DNA of 64,000 bases from JALYUA01 sp039933215 (GCA_039933215.1 JBDTOO010000007.1:15775-79774); one strand, 5' to 3'. Shown: positions 1-8,313, counted from the first letter of the stretch. Translations and numbers: made by a program. Notes: a model not told the origin generated them from the sequence alone.

Positions 1-2
1 TT

Positions 3-227
3 GCCACGACGAACACCGAAGAGGCCGTTTTCAACACCATCTCGGCGGCCGCCCGCGCGCTCGCCGACCTCGGCAACCGGGGCACGAGCGTGACCGTCGA
101 CGTGGTGCTCACGACGTCGGGCGGCGAGTCCGGAGGAACGCTGGAGCTCAACTCCGATCAGGCGCGCCTCCTCGTGAACGGGAACATCCCCATCGCGGAC
201 TTCTACATCCAGAACGTCGTGCTCTGA
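3..227 (+). CDS. C-terminal fragment of an unknown protein
   Basis: An open frame runs from the left edge of the window to a TGA at 225-227 and gives about 74 residues. It is rich in Ala, Thr, Val and Asn and ends in NVVL. The piece looks like a soluble alpha/beta tail with an alternating polar/hydrophobic stretch near its end, where DFYIQNVV could be an edge strand. I do not recognise the family. The start lies outside the window. The next gene on the same strand begins 14 bases downstream, so the two may be cotranscribed. Confidence 0.6.
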   Translation, partial: ATTNTEEAVFNTISAAARALADLGNRGTSVTVDVVLTTSGGESGGTLELNSDQARLLVNGNIPIADFYIQNVVL

Positions 228-241
228 CGCCTCCCGCCGCC

Positions 242-682
242 ATGCGCGTGAAGGCCCCTCAGAACTACCAGAATCACCGGCGGTTCATCCCGCTCTACCA
301 CATCGTCGCGTTCGCGATCTTCATCGTCAACGCCATCGATGCGCTCGTCCGGCTCGTTCGGGTCCCATCCTGGTCCACCGGTCTCGCCTTCGCCGTCTCG
401 CTCGCTCTCGTCGCCGTTCTCTACTGGTCCCGAGTCTTCGCGCTGTCCGTTCAGGACCGGGTCATCCGGGCCGAGATGCGGACGCGGCTCGAGAATCTGC
501 TCCCCCCCGACCTGCGCGGGCGCATCGGGGAGCTGAGCCGCGACCAGGTCGTCGCGCTCCGCTTCGCGAGCGACGGGGAGATGGCGGACCTCTTCCGGGA
601 GGTCCTGACGAACAACATCGTCAACCGGGACGAGATCAAGAGGCGGATCAAGAACTGGGAGCCGGACGAGTTCCGGGCCTGA
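242..682 (+). CDS. DUF6526-like small membrane protein
   Basis: This 146-residue protein has a hydrophilic N-terminus (NYQNHRRFIPLYH), two hydrophobic helices at about residues 18-36 and 45-66, and a charged helical tail ending in RIKNWEPDEFRA. That layout, with the N-terminal PQNYQNHRR-type motif and the tail pattern of helices, matches what I remember of DUF6526 proteins, which have no known function. It would sit in the inner membrane with a cytoplasmic C-terminal domain. Its 3' end overlaps the convergent membrane-protein gene on the minus strand by 35 bases, an unusually long tail-to-tail overlap. The family call is from memory; the membrane topology is seen directly. Confidence 0.7.
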   Translation: MRVKAPQNYQNHRRFIPLYHIVAFAIFIVNAIDALVRLVRVPSWSTGLAFAVSLALVAVLYWSRVFALSVQDRVIRAEMRTRLENLLPPDLRGRIGELSRDQVVALRFASDGEMADLFREVLTNNIVNRDEIKRRIKNWEPDEFRA

Positions 683-1286
683 CCCTCCTCCGGCGCGACC
701 GCTCCATCTCCAGGCACAGCCAGGCCCCCGCGGCGACCGCCGCGACCCAGACGGCGAACGAGACGAACCGGAGAGCGCTCGCCAGGGCGTGATCCCAGGT
801 CAGGAGCCCGAGCCGGCCCAGGATCCAGTTCCAGTCGTGCACGGGGTCGGACGTGAGGCCGACGAGCGGCAGCTCCCGGGCGCGCGCGTCGCCGACGTAG
901 GCGGCGAGGCCGAAGAGGGAGGACGCGAGCCACGCGCCGGCGACGGTGACGCCGAACCAGTCCCGCTGCCGGTGGAAGATGGCCGCGGCCGCGAGCGGCG
1001 CCGCCACCTGGGCGAGGCTGCCGCCCGCGATCGCCAGGAATGTCCCGGCCCAGAAGAGCAGCACGTGCCCGAGTTCGTGCACGCCGAGCGTCGCGCCCGA
1101 GAAGAAGTCGCCGCGAAGAGGATCGGAGAACCGGTGCAACCCCGACCAGGCGAAATAGAGGACGAGCGGCGCGCGCCAGAGCCAGGACCGGCCGGCCGCC
1201 CAGACCCGCGCCTCGGCGGCGAGCGCCAGGGGGCCCGGAGGGAGTGGGGCGGCCTCAGGGCTCGAAGCGGGCGCGAGGATGCCCAT
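648..1286 (-). CDS. integral membrane protein with HELGH motif (M50-like)
   Basis: This 212-residue membrane protein has about five hydrophobic segments. The sequence HELGH at about residues 71-75 lies at the start of a hydrophobic helix (VHELGHVLLFWAG). That placement is typical of intramembrane zinc peptidases of the M50 type, with two His ligands and a catalytic Glu. I do not see a clear second metal site of the NPDG type; the DPVHDWNW stretch near residue 147 might supply the third ligand. The protein could therefore be a degenerate or distant M50 relative rather than an active protease. It is the last gene of the acyl-CoA dehydrogenase-meaB-mce run, 18 bases after the previous gene. Its C-terminal tail (RRRRVRPGTRP) is basic and overlaps the convergent gene. 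Confidence 0.6.
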   Translation of the reverse strand: MGILAPASSPEAAPLPPGPLALAAEARVWAAGRSWLWRAPLVLYFAWSGLHRFSDPLRGDFFSGATLGVHELGHVLLFWAGTFLAIAGGSLAQVAAPLAAAAIFHRQRDWFGVTVAGAWLASSLFGLAAYVGDARARELPLVGLTSDPVHDWNWILGRLGLLTWDHALASALRFVSFAVWVAAVAAGAWLCLEMERSRRRRVRPGTRPAPSS

Positions 1287-1304
1287 CGATCGGTCTCAGA
1301 AGGA

Positions 1305-1631
1305 CTAGCTGCCTTCGAGGGTGTCCGGAATGGGCGTCAGGTGATACCGGGCGTCCTCGCCGACGGCGCGCTGAAAGCGGTCCGCAAACGAGGGCAGCTC
1401 GCCGGCGGGCTCGTCCGCGAAGATCCGCTCGACGCGGTGCAGCGGGAAAAAGACCGTCGCCGGGAAGAACGTGAGCGGCTCCTTGTGCACGATCTCCCGG
1501 ACCCATCCTTCGAAGCCGTCGAGCGTCAGGCCGCGCACGACGACTCCCGTGGCGTCGCGCTCGCGCAGGAGGCCCCAGAACTTCTCCCGCGGATTGACGA
1601 GCTGAACGAGGACGAAGTCGCCGGGCTTCAT
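1305..1631 (-). CDS. conserved small hypothetical protein
   Basis: This 108-residue soluble protein begins MKPGDFVLVQLVNPREKFWG. It has no signal peptide or membrane segment. The first half looks like a small beta-barrel (alternating hydrophobics, VVVRGLTLDGFEGWVREI), followed by FFPLHRVERIFADE and an acidic/polar tail. I have the impression of a short protein conserved in Acidobacteriota but know no function for it. Its ATG overlaps the epimerase stop codon (ATGA at 1628-1631), so translation is probably coupled to mce. Location inside the methylmalonyl-CoA operon is the only functional clue. Confidence 0.65.
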   Translation of the reverse strand: MKPGDFVLVQLVNPREKFWGLLRERDATGVVVRGLTLDGFEGWVREIVHKEPLTFFPATVFFPLHRVERIFADEPAGELPSFADRFQRAVGEDARYHLTPIPDTLEGS

Positions 1632-2050
1632 CGCGCGGCCTCGGGGACCCGGGCGGATTCGGAGAGCTCGATCAAGAGGCCGTTTCCCGCGTCGGGATGG
1701 AGAAACGCGATCCGCTTCCCGTCGGCGCCGGCAACGGCGGTCCGGTTCAGGAGCCGGAAGCCGCGCGCCGAAAGGAGTTCCAGCGCCGCGTCGATGTCCT
1801 CGACCGAGAAGCAGACGTGGTGGACGCCAGGGCCGCGCTTGACGAGGAACTTCGCGACCGGCGAGTCCTCCGCCGTCGGCTCGAGAAGCTCGATGCGGCT
1901 CTCGCCCACCGGCAGGAAGGACGTCCGAACCTTCTGCGAGGGCACTTCTTCCCGGTGCTCCTCGGCGAGTCCGAGCGCCCCGTAGATCCCCAGGGCGTCA
2001 TCGATCGAGACGACGGCCACTCCGATGTGATCGATCTTCCACGCGAGCAT
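1628..2050 (-). CDS. mce: methylmalonyl-CoA epimerase
   Basis: This 140-residue VOC-fold enzyme interconverts (2R)- and (2S)-methylmalonyl-CoA, feeding propionyl-CoA-derived carbon to the B12-dependent mutase. The length is normal for the family. The glyoxalase-type metal ligands are visible as His8 (KIDHIGVAV), Glu54 (SRIELLEP), His78 (GVHHVCFSV) and Glu128 (LLIELSE). The frame is open for over 100 codons upstream, but that part is Arg/Pro-rich and overlaps meaB. The ATG at 2050 gives the family-typical N-terminus and lies 7 bases after the meaB stop. MeaB directly upstream supports the role. The mutase itself is not in the window. Confidence 0.93.
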   Translation of the reverse strand: MLAWKIDHIGVAVVSIDDALGIYGALGLAEEHREEVPSQKVRTSFLPVGESRIELLEPTAEDSPVAKFLVKRGPGVHHVCFSVEDIDAALELLSARGFRLLNRTAVAGADGKRIAFLHPDAGNGLLIELSESARVPEAAR

Positions 2051-2057
2051 CGCCGGA

Positions 2058-3056
2058 TTATGCCTTCCCGCCCGGCGCGCCCGGAAGCCTTTCGGTTCCC
2101 GGAACCGCGACGATGCGCGCAAAGAGACGGGCGGCGGCCGAATAGGGGTCCTCGCGGCGCGAGGCGACGCGTTCCGCGGCCTCCGACAGTCCCTCCCCCG
2201 ACGGCTCCGAAGCCCGCACGGCGGCGCGAAATCGCTCGTCGAGAAGGGCGAGGAGGCGCGCCGACGCTCGCCGCCGGGCCCGCCGCACCCCCTCGTCGCC
2301 CTCGAGAAGGAACTTCGCGTGAGCGGCGATCGCGGCGACGGTTTCGTCGACGCCGCGATTCGCCGTCGCAACCGTCCGGACGATGGGAGGCCTCCAGCCG
2401 CTTCCGGGCGACAGGTCGAGCATCATCGCGAGCTCCGCCTCGACGCGCGCGGCGCCCTCGCGGTCCGACTTGTTGACGACGAAGACGTCCGCGATCTCCA
2501 GGATGCCCGCCTTGATGGCCTGGATGTCGTCGCCGAGACCGGGCGGCAGCACGACGACCGTCGATTCCGCGGCCCGCACGATGTCGACCTCGCCCTGCCC
2601 CACTCCGACCGTCTCGATGACGACGACGTCGTACCCGGCGGCGTCGAGAACGTCCACGGCGTCGGAGGTCGCGCGCGCGAGGCCGCCGAGGCTCCCCCGG
2701 GTCGCCATGGACCGGATGAAGACACCGGGATCCGTGTAGATCTCCGACATCCGGATCCGGTCGCCCAGGATCGCGCCGCCCGTGAAGGGCGACGACGGAT
2801 CGACGGCGACGACGCCGACCCGGAGTCCTGCGGCGCGGTAGCTCTGCGCGAGCCGCTGCACGAGGGTGGACTTCCCCGCTCCCGGCGGTCCGGTTATGCC
2901 GAGCACCCGCGCCCGGCCCGTCCGGGCAAAGAGCGCCGCGGAGAGCTCGGGCGCCCCGCCTTGCGTCTCCATCGCGGAGATCGCCTGGCCGATCCGGCGC
3001 GGGTTGGCCGCCAGCACGCCTTCGACGATCGCGGCGAGGGGCACGGGGCCGCTCAC
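2058..3056 (-). CDS. meaB: methylmalonyl-CoA mutase-associated GTPase MeaB
   Basis: This 332-residue G3E-family P-loop GTPase loads and protects the B12-dependent methylmalonyl-CoA mutase. Motifs are complete: Walker A GPPGAGKST at 56-64, VDPSSP at 85-90, the ETVGVGQ switch at 148-154 and the guanine-specificity motif NKSD at 195-198. The C-terminal third is a helical arm (RRARRRASARLL) typical of the dimerisation region. The start is GTG at 3056, 58 bases after the acyl-CoA dehydrogenase stop. It is followed at once by mce, the usual neighbour. Cytoplasmic. A relative in the same family, ArgK/YgfD, is the same protein under an older name. Confidence 0.95.
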   Translation of the reverse strand: MSGPVPLAAIVEGVLAANPRRIGQAISAMETQGGAPELSAALFARTGRARVLGITGPPGAGKSTLVQRLAQSYRAAGLRVGVVAVDPSSPFTGGAILGDRIRMSEIYTDPGVFIRSMATRGSLGGLARATSDAVDVLDAAGYDVVVIETVGVGQGEVDIVRAAESTVVVLPPGLGDDIQAIKAGILEIADVFVVNKSDREGAARVEAELAMMLDLSPGSGWRPPIVRTVATANRGVDETVAAIAAHAKFLLEGDEGVRRARRRASARLLALLDERFRAAVRASEPSGEGLSEAAERVASRREDPYSAAARLFARIVAVPGTERLPGAPGGKA

Positions 3057-3114
3057 GGTTCCCGTCGTGACTTCGCGCTCGCGGACGCCGCGGACCGCGG
3101 ACGCTCCGGCGCGA

Positions 3115-4257
3115 CTACGAGGACAGCAGGCTCCGGGCGATCACGAGCCGCTGGATCTCGCTCGTGCCTTCGCCGATCGTGCACAGCTTCACGTCCCGGT
3201 AGAACTTCTCGACCGGAAAATCCTTGATGAACCCGTATCCGCCGTAGATCTGGACCGCCTTCTCGGTCGCGCGCACCGCGACCTCCGAGGCGTAGAGCTT
3301 CGCCTGCGCCGAGAAGCGTGTGACCTCCTGGCCGGCGTCTTTCGACGCGGCCGCGCGAACGGTCAGGAGCCGCGCGGCGTCGATCTCCGTCGCCATGTCG
3401 GCGAGGTAGAACTGGATTGCCTCGAAGTCGGAGATCGGCCGGCCGAACTGGCGCCGCTGCTGCGAGTACTTGAGGGCGGCCTCGTAGGCTCCCCGCGCGA
3501 TGCCAACCGAGAGGGCGGCGATCGAGATCCGGCCGCCGTCCAGAATCTTCATCGAGTCGACGAATCCGCTGCCCTCGGAGCCGAGCAGGCTGTCCGCGGG
3601 CACGCGGCAGTCCTCCATGACGAGAGTGCAGGTGTCCGATGCGCGCATCCCGAGCTTGTTTTCCTTCTTGCCGACGCGGATCCCCGGGTTGTCGAGCTCG
3701 ACGACGAACGCCGTGATCCCATGCCGGCCGGCGGAGCGGTCGGTGACCGCCATCAGGACGGCGACCTGACCGACGGAGGCGTTGGTGATGAAGTTCTTCG
3801 ACCCGTTCAGCACCCAGTGGTCGCCCGAGCGGACGGCCGTCGTCTTCGTCCCGCCCGCGTCGGAGCCCGCTTCGGCTTCCGTGAGCCCCCAGGCGGCGAG
3901 CCATTGCCCCGATGCGAGCTTCGGCATGTAGCGGCGCCGCTGCGCTTCCGTGCCGAACTGGAAGATGTGGTTCGAGCCGAGCGAATTGTGCGCGGCGAGA
4001 GACAGCGCGATCGAGCCGTCGACGGCGGCGAGCTCTTCGACGATCGCCGCGTAGTCGCCGTAAGTCAGCGCCGTGCCGCCGTACTCCTCGGGGACGAGAA
4101 CACCGAGGAAGCCGAGCTCCCCCAGCTTTCGGAACACCTCCACCGGGAAGTGCTGCGCCTCGTCCCACTCCATGACGTGGGGGCGGATCTCCGCGTCCGC
4201 GAATTCGCGTACGGTCGAGACGATGGCATCCCGCTCGGCAACCTGGGTCGTGCTCAC
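3115..4257 (-). CDS. acyl-CoA dehydrogenase (short/branched-chain type)
   Basis: This 380-residue FAD flavoprotein catalyses alpha,beta-dehydrogenation of acyl-CoA and passes electrons to ETF. Signature 1 (GLTEAEAGSD, 124-133) and the C-terminal signature (YGGYGFIKDFPVEKFYRD, then GEGTSEIQ) are intact. Glu363 in the EGTSEIQ motif sits where short-chain dehydrogenases carry the catalytic base. The exact substrate cannot be read from the sequence; butyryl-, isobutyryl- or 2-methylbutyryl-CoA are plausible given the MeaB/epimerase genes that follow. The start is GTG at 4257, with no Shine-Dalgarno sequence but a TACAAT hexamer seven bases upstream, so the mRNA may be leaderless. First gene of a five-gene minus-strand run. 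Confidence 0.93.
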   Translation of the reverse strand: MSTTQVAERDAIVSTVREFADAEIRPHVMEWDEAQHFPVEVFRKLGELGFLGVLVPEEYGGTALTYGDYAAIVEELAAVDGSIALSLAAHNSLGSNHIFQFGTEAQRRRYMPKLASGQWLAAWGLTEAEAGSDAGGTKTTAVRSGDHWVLNGSKNFITNASVGQVAVLMAVTDRSAGRHGITAFVVELDNPGIRVGKKENKLGMRASDTCTLVMEDCRVPADSLLGSEGSGFVDSMKILDGGRISIAALSVGIARGAYEAALKYSQQRRQFGRPISDFEAIQFYLADMATEIDAARLLTVRAAASKDAGQEVTRFSAQAKLYASEVAVRATEKAVQIYGGYGFIKDFPVEKFYRDVKLCTIGEGTSEIQRLVIARSLLSS

Positions 4258-4264
4258 CGGGTCT

Positions 4265-4270
4265 ATTGTA
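4265..4270 (-). promoter_or_regulatory. -10 element of a probable leaderless promoter (acyl-CoA dehydrogenase)
   Basis: On the minus strand TACAAT lies 7 bases before the GTG start at 4257. A TTTGCG hexamer 16 bases further up is a weak -35 match. Transcription would start at or next to the GTG, which fits the absence of a ribosome-binding site. Confidence 0.4.
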
Positions 4271-4423
4271 TCGGTCGTCCGCCGTCCGCAAAACTCCCGT
4301 GGACCGGCAGGCGCCCCCCGGCCGGCCTTGCGGCCGCGCCCCTCTTGTGGGACGTTCGGCTACACACCCGGGACGGGGCCCGCCCGCCCGGTAGAGTCTT
4401 TTGATTCGATCGAGGAGGTGCAA

Positions 4424-5944
4424 ATGAATCCAGGAAAGTCCCGGGGAATTCTCGGTTCGATCGCCATCGGTATCGCCTCGCTCTCTCTCACGGGTCCCGC
4501 CGCCGCCCAGCCGATCACCGTCTTCGCCTCCGGCTTCAAGTCTCCGATGAAGATCTCGACGACGACGGGCGGAAATTTCCTCATCGCCGAGGCGGGGACC
4601 GGCCCCAACACGGGCCGGCTCTCCCGCGTGTTCCCGAATGGGACTCGCGTCACCATCCTGGACGGCCTTCCCTCCGGTCTCACGGCGGTGGGCGAAAACG
4701 CCCCCTCCGGCCCGTCCGGAATCGACACCCTCGGAGGCGACTGGTTTCTGACGATCGGAGCGGGTGACGAGAGCCTGCCCGGCACCTCGCCCGGCTCCGA
4801 GGTCGCGAACCCGAATCTGTCGTCGCCCATCTTGAGCTCGGTCCTGAAGCTGCACTTCGGCGGAAGCTCGACGATCGATTCCACCTTCGGGAACTTCGTC
4901 CTGACGCCGGCGCAGCACGCCGCCCTGAAGTCGGGAGCGGTCCTCTCGATCAACAATCCCGCGGCCGAGACTCTGCAGGTCTCCTTGCTCGTCGACTTTC
5001 CCGACCTCGTCGGGCCCCGCTCATCGAACCCGTTCGGCATCCAGGCCCTGGGGACTCGACTCTACGTGGTGGATGCCAGTCTGAACGGGATCCAGAGCGT
5101 CGATCCCACGAACGGGACCTATCAGACGATCGCGTCCTTCGCGCCGCTGGCGAATCCGACGCCGCCGCCGCCCGTCGTCGATCCGGTTCCCGACAGCATC
5201 CGGCAGGCCGACGGCCAGTTTCTGGTCTCGTTCCTGACGGGGTTTCCGTTCGTTCCCGGTCTGTCGGAGGTGCGGCGGGTCAATCCGGTCACCGGAGCGA
5301 GCCAGCAGATCCTGAGAGGCCTGAACTCGGCGATCGATGTGCTGCCTGTGACGGGCGCCCCCGATCAATATCTCGTGCTCGAATTCAGCACCAACCAGTC
5401 GGCGGGCGAGCCCGGCCGGCTCCTCTACTTCAACTCCGCGTCCGCGAATCCGGCCGTCGCGGCGGCTCCCCTGATCACGCCGACGAGCATGGCCTTCGAC
5501 CGCGCGACCCGTGAGGTCCTCGTCACGGAGTTCGCGACGGGTCTCATCCGCAGGATCGCCCTCGGAAGCCTGATTCCCCCCGTGCCCTGCGCTCCCGGCT
5601 CGAACACGGTGTGTCTCTCCGGCGGACGCTTCCAGGTGAAGGCCACCTGGCGCACGGCCACCGCCTCCGGGGTCGCCAACCCGGTCGCGCTGACCGACTC
5701 GACCGCTCATTTCTGGTTCTTCAGCTCCGACAACGTCGAGGTCTTCGCGAAGATCGTCCGCGGCTGCTCTTTCAACAATCGGTACTGGTTCTTCGCCGGA
5801 GGCATGACCAATGTCGAGGTGACTCTGACCGTCACCGACATGCAGTCGGGCGACGTGAAGACCTACGTCAACCCTCTCGACACGCCCTTTGCCCCGATCC
5901 AGGACATCAACGCGTTCATCGGATGCCCGGTGACGTTCCCCTAG
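4424..5944 (+). CDS. ScyD/ScyE-family secreted beta-propeller protein
   Basis: This 506-residue exported protein starts at the ATG at 4424, preceded by a strong GAGGAGGTG ribosome-binding site. A signal peptide ends near AAAQ (about residue 27). The body (FASGFKSPMKISTTTGGN, then IAEAGTGPNTGRLSRV) matches the ScyD/ScyE family, NHL/SMP-30-like propellers named after scytonemin-cluster proteins but widespread outside it. From about residue 385 there is a separate roughly 120-residue module with paired Cys (CAPGSNTVC, CSFNNRYWFF, and GCP near the end) and the segment FAGGMTNVEVTLTVTD. I associate this C-terminal domain with Acidobacteriota secreted proteins; its function is unknown. Nothing in the neighbourhood points to scytonemin. 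Transcribed alone, convergent with the SpoIID-like gene. Confidence 0.8.
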   Translation: MNPGKSRGILGSIAIGIASLSLTGPAAAQPITVFASGFKSPMKISTTTGGNFLIAEAGTGPNTGRLSRVFPNGTRVTILDGLPSGLTAVGENAPSGPSGIDTLGGDWFLTIGAGDESLPGTSPGSEVANPNLSSPILSSVLKLHFGGSSTIDSTFGNFVLTPAQHAALKSGAVLSINNPAAETLQVSLLVDFPDLVGPRSSNPFGIQALGTRLYVVDASLNGIQSVDPTNGTYQTIASFAPLANPTPPPPVVDPVPDSIRQADGQFLVSFLTGFPFVPGLSEVRRVNPVTGASQQILRGLNSAIDVLPVTGAPDQYLVLEFSTNQSAGEPGRLLYFNSASANPAVAAAPLITPTSMAFDRATREVLVTEFATGLIRRIALGSLIPPVPCAPGSNTVCLSGGRFQVKATWRTATASGVANPVALTDSTAHFWFFSSDNVEVFAKIVRGCSFNNRYWFFAGGMTNVEVTLTVTDMQSGDVKTYVNPLDTPFAPIQDINAFIGCPVTFP

Positions 5945-5953
5945 CCGTCAACC

Positions 5954-5996
5954 GGAATGGATCCCGGGGTCGGTTGGAATGAAGCCCGGGGTCGGT
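5954..5996 (+). repeat. two tandem copies of a 22-bp direct repeat
   Basis: GGAATGgAtCCCGGGGTCGGT (5954-5974) and GGAATGaAgCCCGGGGTCGGT (5976-5996) match at 19 of 21 positions. They lie between the convergent scyD-like and SpoIID-like genes and run into a perfect hairpin. Confidence 0.8.
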
Positions 5997-6018
5997 CGGG
6001 CCGGCAACGGCCCGACCG
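5993..6018. terminator. GNRA-loop hairpin between convergent genes
   Basis: An 11-bp perfect stem closes on a GCAA tetraloop at 6004-6007 (GGTCGGGCCG pairs with CGGCCCGACC). There is no U-run, so it may act as a stabilising hairpin or Rho-assisted terminator for both flanking genes. Confidence 0.5.
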
Positions 6019-6021
6019 GTC

Positions 6022-8313
6022 CTACCGGGTGGATGGCGGACCGGCCGTCAGCGTCGAGGCGGGAACGATCTGAATACCCGAGTAGTAGTGCTGGAGGATC
6101 CGGTCGTAGGTGGAGCCGGCGAGGGCCATGCCGTAGGCGCCGTTCTGGCAGAGGCCCACGCCGTGCCCCCATCCGCGGCCGAGGAAGACGAACTCGATCT
6201 CTCCCTGGGCGCCCCGAACCCGCTGGACGGAGAAGAGCAGCTCGGGAAGCTCCAGCGCCTGCCGCAGGTCGAAGCGCTTCAGCACGACCAGACTCGCGTC
6301 CGTCGTGACCTGGATCTCGGCGACGCGGCCGGCGGAGCTGCGGCGCAGGACGGCGATCTCCCGGACCTCCGTCCCGGCGACACGCGCCGCCATCCGCCGC
6401 GCGAGCTCCTTGCCCGAGACGCGGCGGACCCACTCCGTCCAGGACGATTCGCGCTCGAAGGTCGGTCCGGCGGGGTCGAGCTCCACCCACAGAGCGATGA
6501 GCTGCGCGCCCCGCTTCCACCACCGCAGCCGGTCCCCCGACCGGAGCGTCAGAGCGGAGGCCGCGAGCCACCGGTCGCCGATGCGGCGGGCGAGGGGAAG
6601 CTCCGGATCGACACCGAGCCCCTGGCGTCCCTCTGCCGTCTTGACCCAGACGTTTTGCCCTTCGCGGCGTAGAAATTTCCCGGCGCCTTCCGCGACGCCG
6701 CCCAGGCGAAGCGCCGCGGAGAAGAGGAGACCGCCGTACTCCTCCTCATTCAACGTCCGGTCCGGTGAAGGAAGCGATTCGCCGGCGCCCACGCGGAATC
6801 GGACGAGGAAATCGTAGGCGTCGCGCGCGGGCCCGACGAGGCGGCCGCTCGCCGGCGGCGCCTCGGAGTAGTACGCCTCGTCCCGCGGCGTCACATGCAC
6901 CCCCCGCGCGGGCGCGAGGGCGAACGCTGTCAGGATCGACGGGTACACCCCGGCGGGCGCGAGGGAGGAGGGCGGCTGACCTTCGGGCGCCACTCCCGCC
7001 CAGCCCTGCGCGAGCGCGAGAGAGGCGGCGCGCGTTGCCCGGCGCCGGGGCGCGGCGTGCGCGAGGACGTAGCCCCGCCATTCGAGCCCCGTCCGCTCGC
7101 GAGGCGCGCTCCGCCGGTCGAGGGGCGCCCCGGGGAGCGGCGTGGTCGAGAGCTCTCCGCATTCGACGGAGACGAGATACGGGACGGGCGTCTCCCCGAA
7201 CACGTTCTCGACGTTCTCGGTGCGGCCGCCGCAGGTGGAGACGAAGAGCGCATCGGCGAACCGCCCGTCGAATCCGAGCGCGAGGCCGCGCGTCGCGTCG
7301 ACCGCGGCGGTCGAGAGCGGGTCCTCGGCCGAGAGGCCCGCGTAGACCTGGCACTTGGGCGTCGCGCAGAGGTCGTAGCCTTCGCTCTCGAACTGCCCCC
7401 TGTGGGCGAGCGCGTAAGTGCGCGCCGCCACCGCCTGCGCCTTCAGACCCTCGAGCTCGTCGAACCGCTTCGGACCCATCTCGGCGGGCACGACGCCGTA
7501 GAGGTATTCCTCGAGGTCGACGCGGTTGACGACGTTCAAGGTGCCGCGCGTGTTGACGGACACGAGGAGGCTTCCCCGGTAGGGTCGCGTCTCCCAGAGG
7601 ACGGGGCCGTCGGCCGCGTCGGCGGCGTAGATGCCGACGGGAGAGGCGAGCCGCCGCACGCCCCCGTCCTCCGCCGTGATGGATACGGCCGCGCTCGCCG
7701 GCTCCGCCGCCGCGCTCCCTTCGACGGGAAACGCGTCCTGTCCCGACGCGCGCACGGTCGCCGCGAAGGCGTCGGCCGCCGCCCGATCGGGAAAGCTGCC
7801 CAGGAGGGCGCGGTAGACGCCCCGGTCGGCCGAGAAGGCGACCGTGCCGTTCGTGTGGAGCTCGGCGGAGAGGCGGTCGACCAGAGCGCGAGCCGGCTCT
7901 TCCTGGGAATAGGCTCCGGCCTGGACCTGGAACGATACGGCACGGCGGCCCTCCGGCCGGAAGCGGAGAGGCCCGCGCAGCGCCTGCCCGCGGCCGGCCG
8001 AGACGACGATCCAGCGGCGGCCGGGCGGGCCGTACGCCACTTCGGGGAGGTCGCTCTTCAACCCGACGCGGTAGAGCGTGCCGGAGGGCGCCGGGTCGGC
8101 GGGGGCGGCGACCGCGGCTCCGGGCGCCGACCGCGGTCCCGCCGGACGTCCCGAAACGGAAGCCGAAGCCGACGCTGCCGGCGGGGGCGCGACAGGCCCG
8201 GCGTCCGGCGCGCCCTGCGGAGGCGGCGTCTCGGGCGCGCAGGAGAGCGCCGACACGAGCGCCGCGGCGGCCGGGAGCGCGCGGAAGAGAGACGGGAAGA
8301 GGGGGCGCTTCAG
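6022..8313 (-). CDS. SpoIID/LytB-domain lipoprotein with SPOR-like region
   Basis: This protein of about 763 residues has a lipoprotein-like N-terminus (Cys25 in ALSCAPE). An Ala/Pro linker follows, then a SPOR-like region (VSFQVQAGAYSQEEPARALVD, then YRALLGSFPDRAAADAFA). Next come the SpoIID motifs NVVNRVDLEEYLYGVVPAEM, LKAQAVAARTYAL and FVSTCGGRTENVE, and a last segment with GWGHGVGLCQNGAYGMA. SpoIID is a lytic transglycosylase acting on denuded glycan; SPOR binds denuded glycan, so the pair suggests septal peptidoglycan work. The second SpoIID half is unusually far from the first. No ATG/GTG/TTG exists between the upstream stop and the signal peptide; CTG at 8313 overlaps that stop (CTGA), so I infer a coupled CTG start. 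The organism is probably not spore-forming. Confidence 0.85.
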   Translation of the reverse strand: MKRPLFPSLFRALPAAAALVSALSCAPETPPPQGAPDAGPVAPPPAASASASVSGRPAGPRSAPGAAVAAPADPAPSGTLYRVGLKSDLPEVAYGPPGRRWIVVSAGRGQALRGPLRFRPEGRRAVSFQVQAGAYSQEEPARALVDRLSAELHTNGTVAFSADRGVYRALLGSFPDRAAADAFAATVRASGQDAFPVEGSAAAEPASAAVSITAEDGGVRRLASPVGIYAADAADGPVLWETRPYRGSLLVSVNTRGTLNVVNRVDLEEYLYGVVPAEMGPKRFDELEGLKAQAVAARTYALAHRGQFESEGYDLCATPKCQVYAGLSAEDPLSTAAVDATRGLALGFDGRFADALFVSTCGGRTENVENVFGETPVPYLVSVECGELSTTPLPGAPLDRRSAPRERTGLEWRGYVLAHAAPRRRATRAASLALAQGWAGVAPEGQPPSSLAPAGVYPSILTAFALAPARGVHVTPRDEAYYSEAPPASGRLVGPARDAYDFLVRFRVGAGESLPSPDRTLNEEEYGGLLFSAALRLGGVAEGAGKFLRREGQNVWVKTAEGRQGLGVDPELPLARRIGDRWLAASALTLRSGDRLRWWKRGAQLIALWVELDPAGPTFERESSWTEWVRRVSGKELARRMAARVAGTEVREIAVLRRSSAGRVAEIQVTTDASLVVLKRFDLRQALELPELLFSVQRVRGAQGEIEFVFLGRGWGHGVGLCQNGAYGMALAGSTYDRILQHYYSGIQIVPASTLTAGPPSTR

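Noticed and set aside
4424..5944. A scytonemin biosynthesis locus, because of the ScyD/ScyE family
   Set aside because: No other scy gene is near, and the family is common in bacteria that do not make scytonemin.
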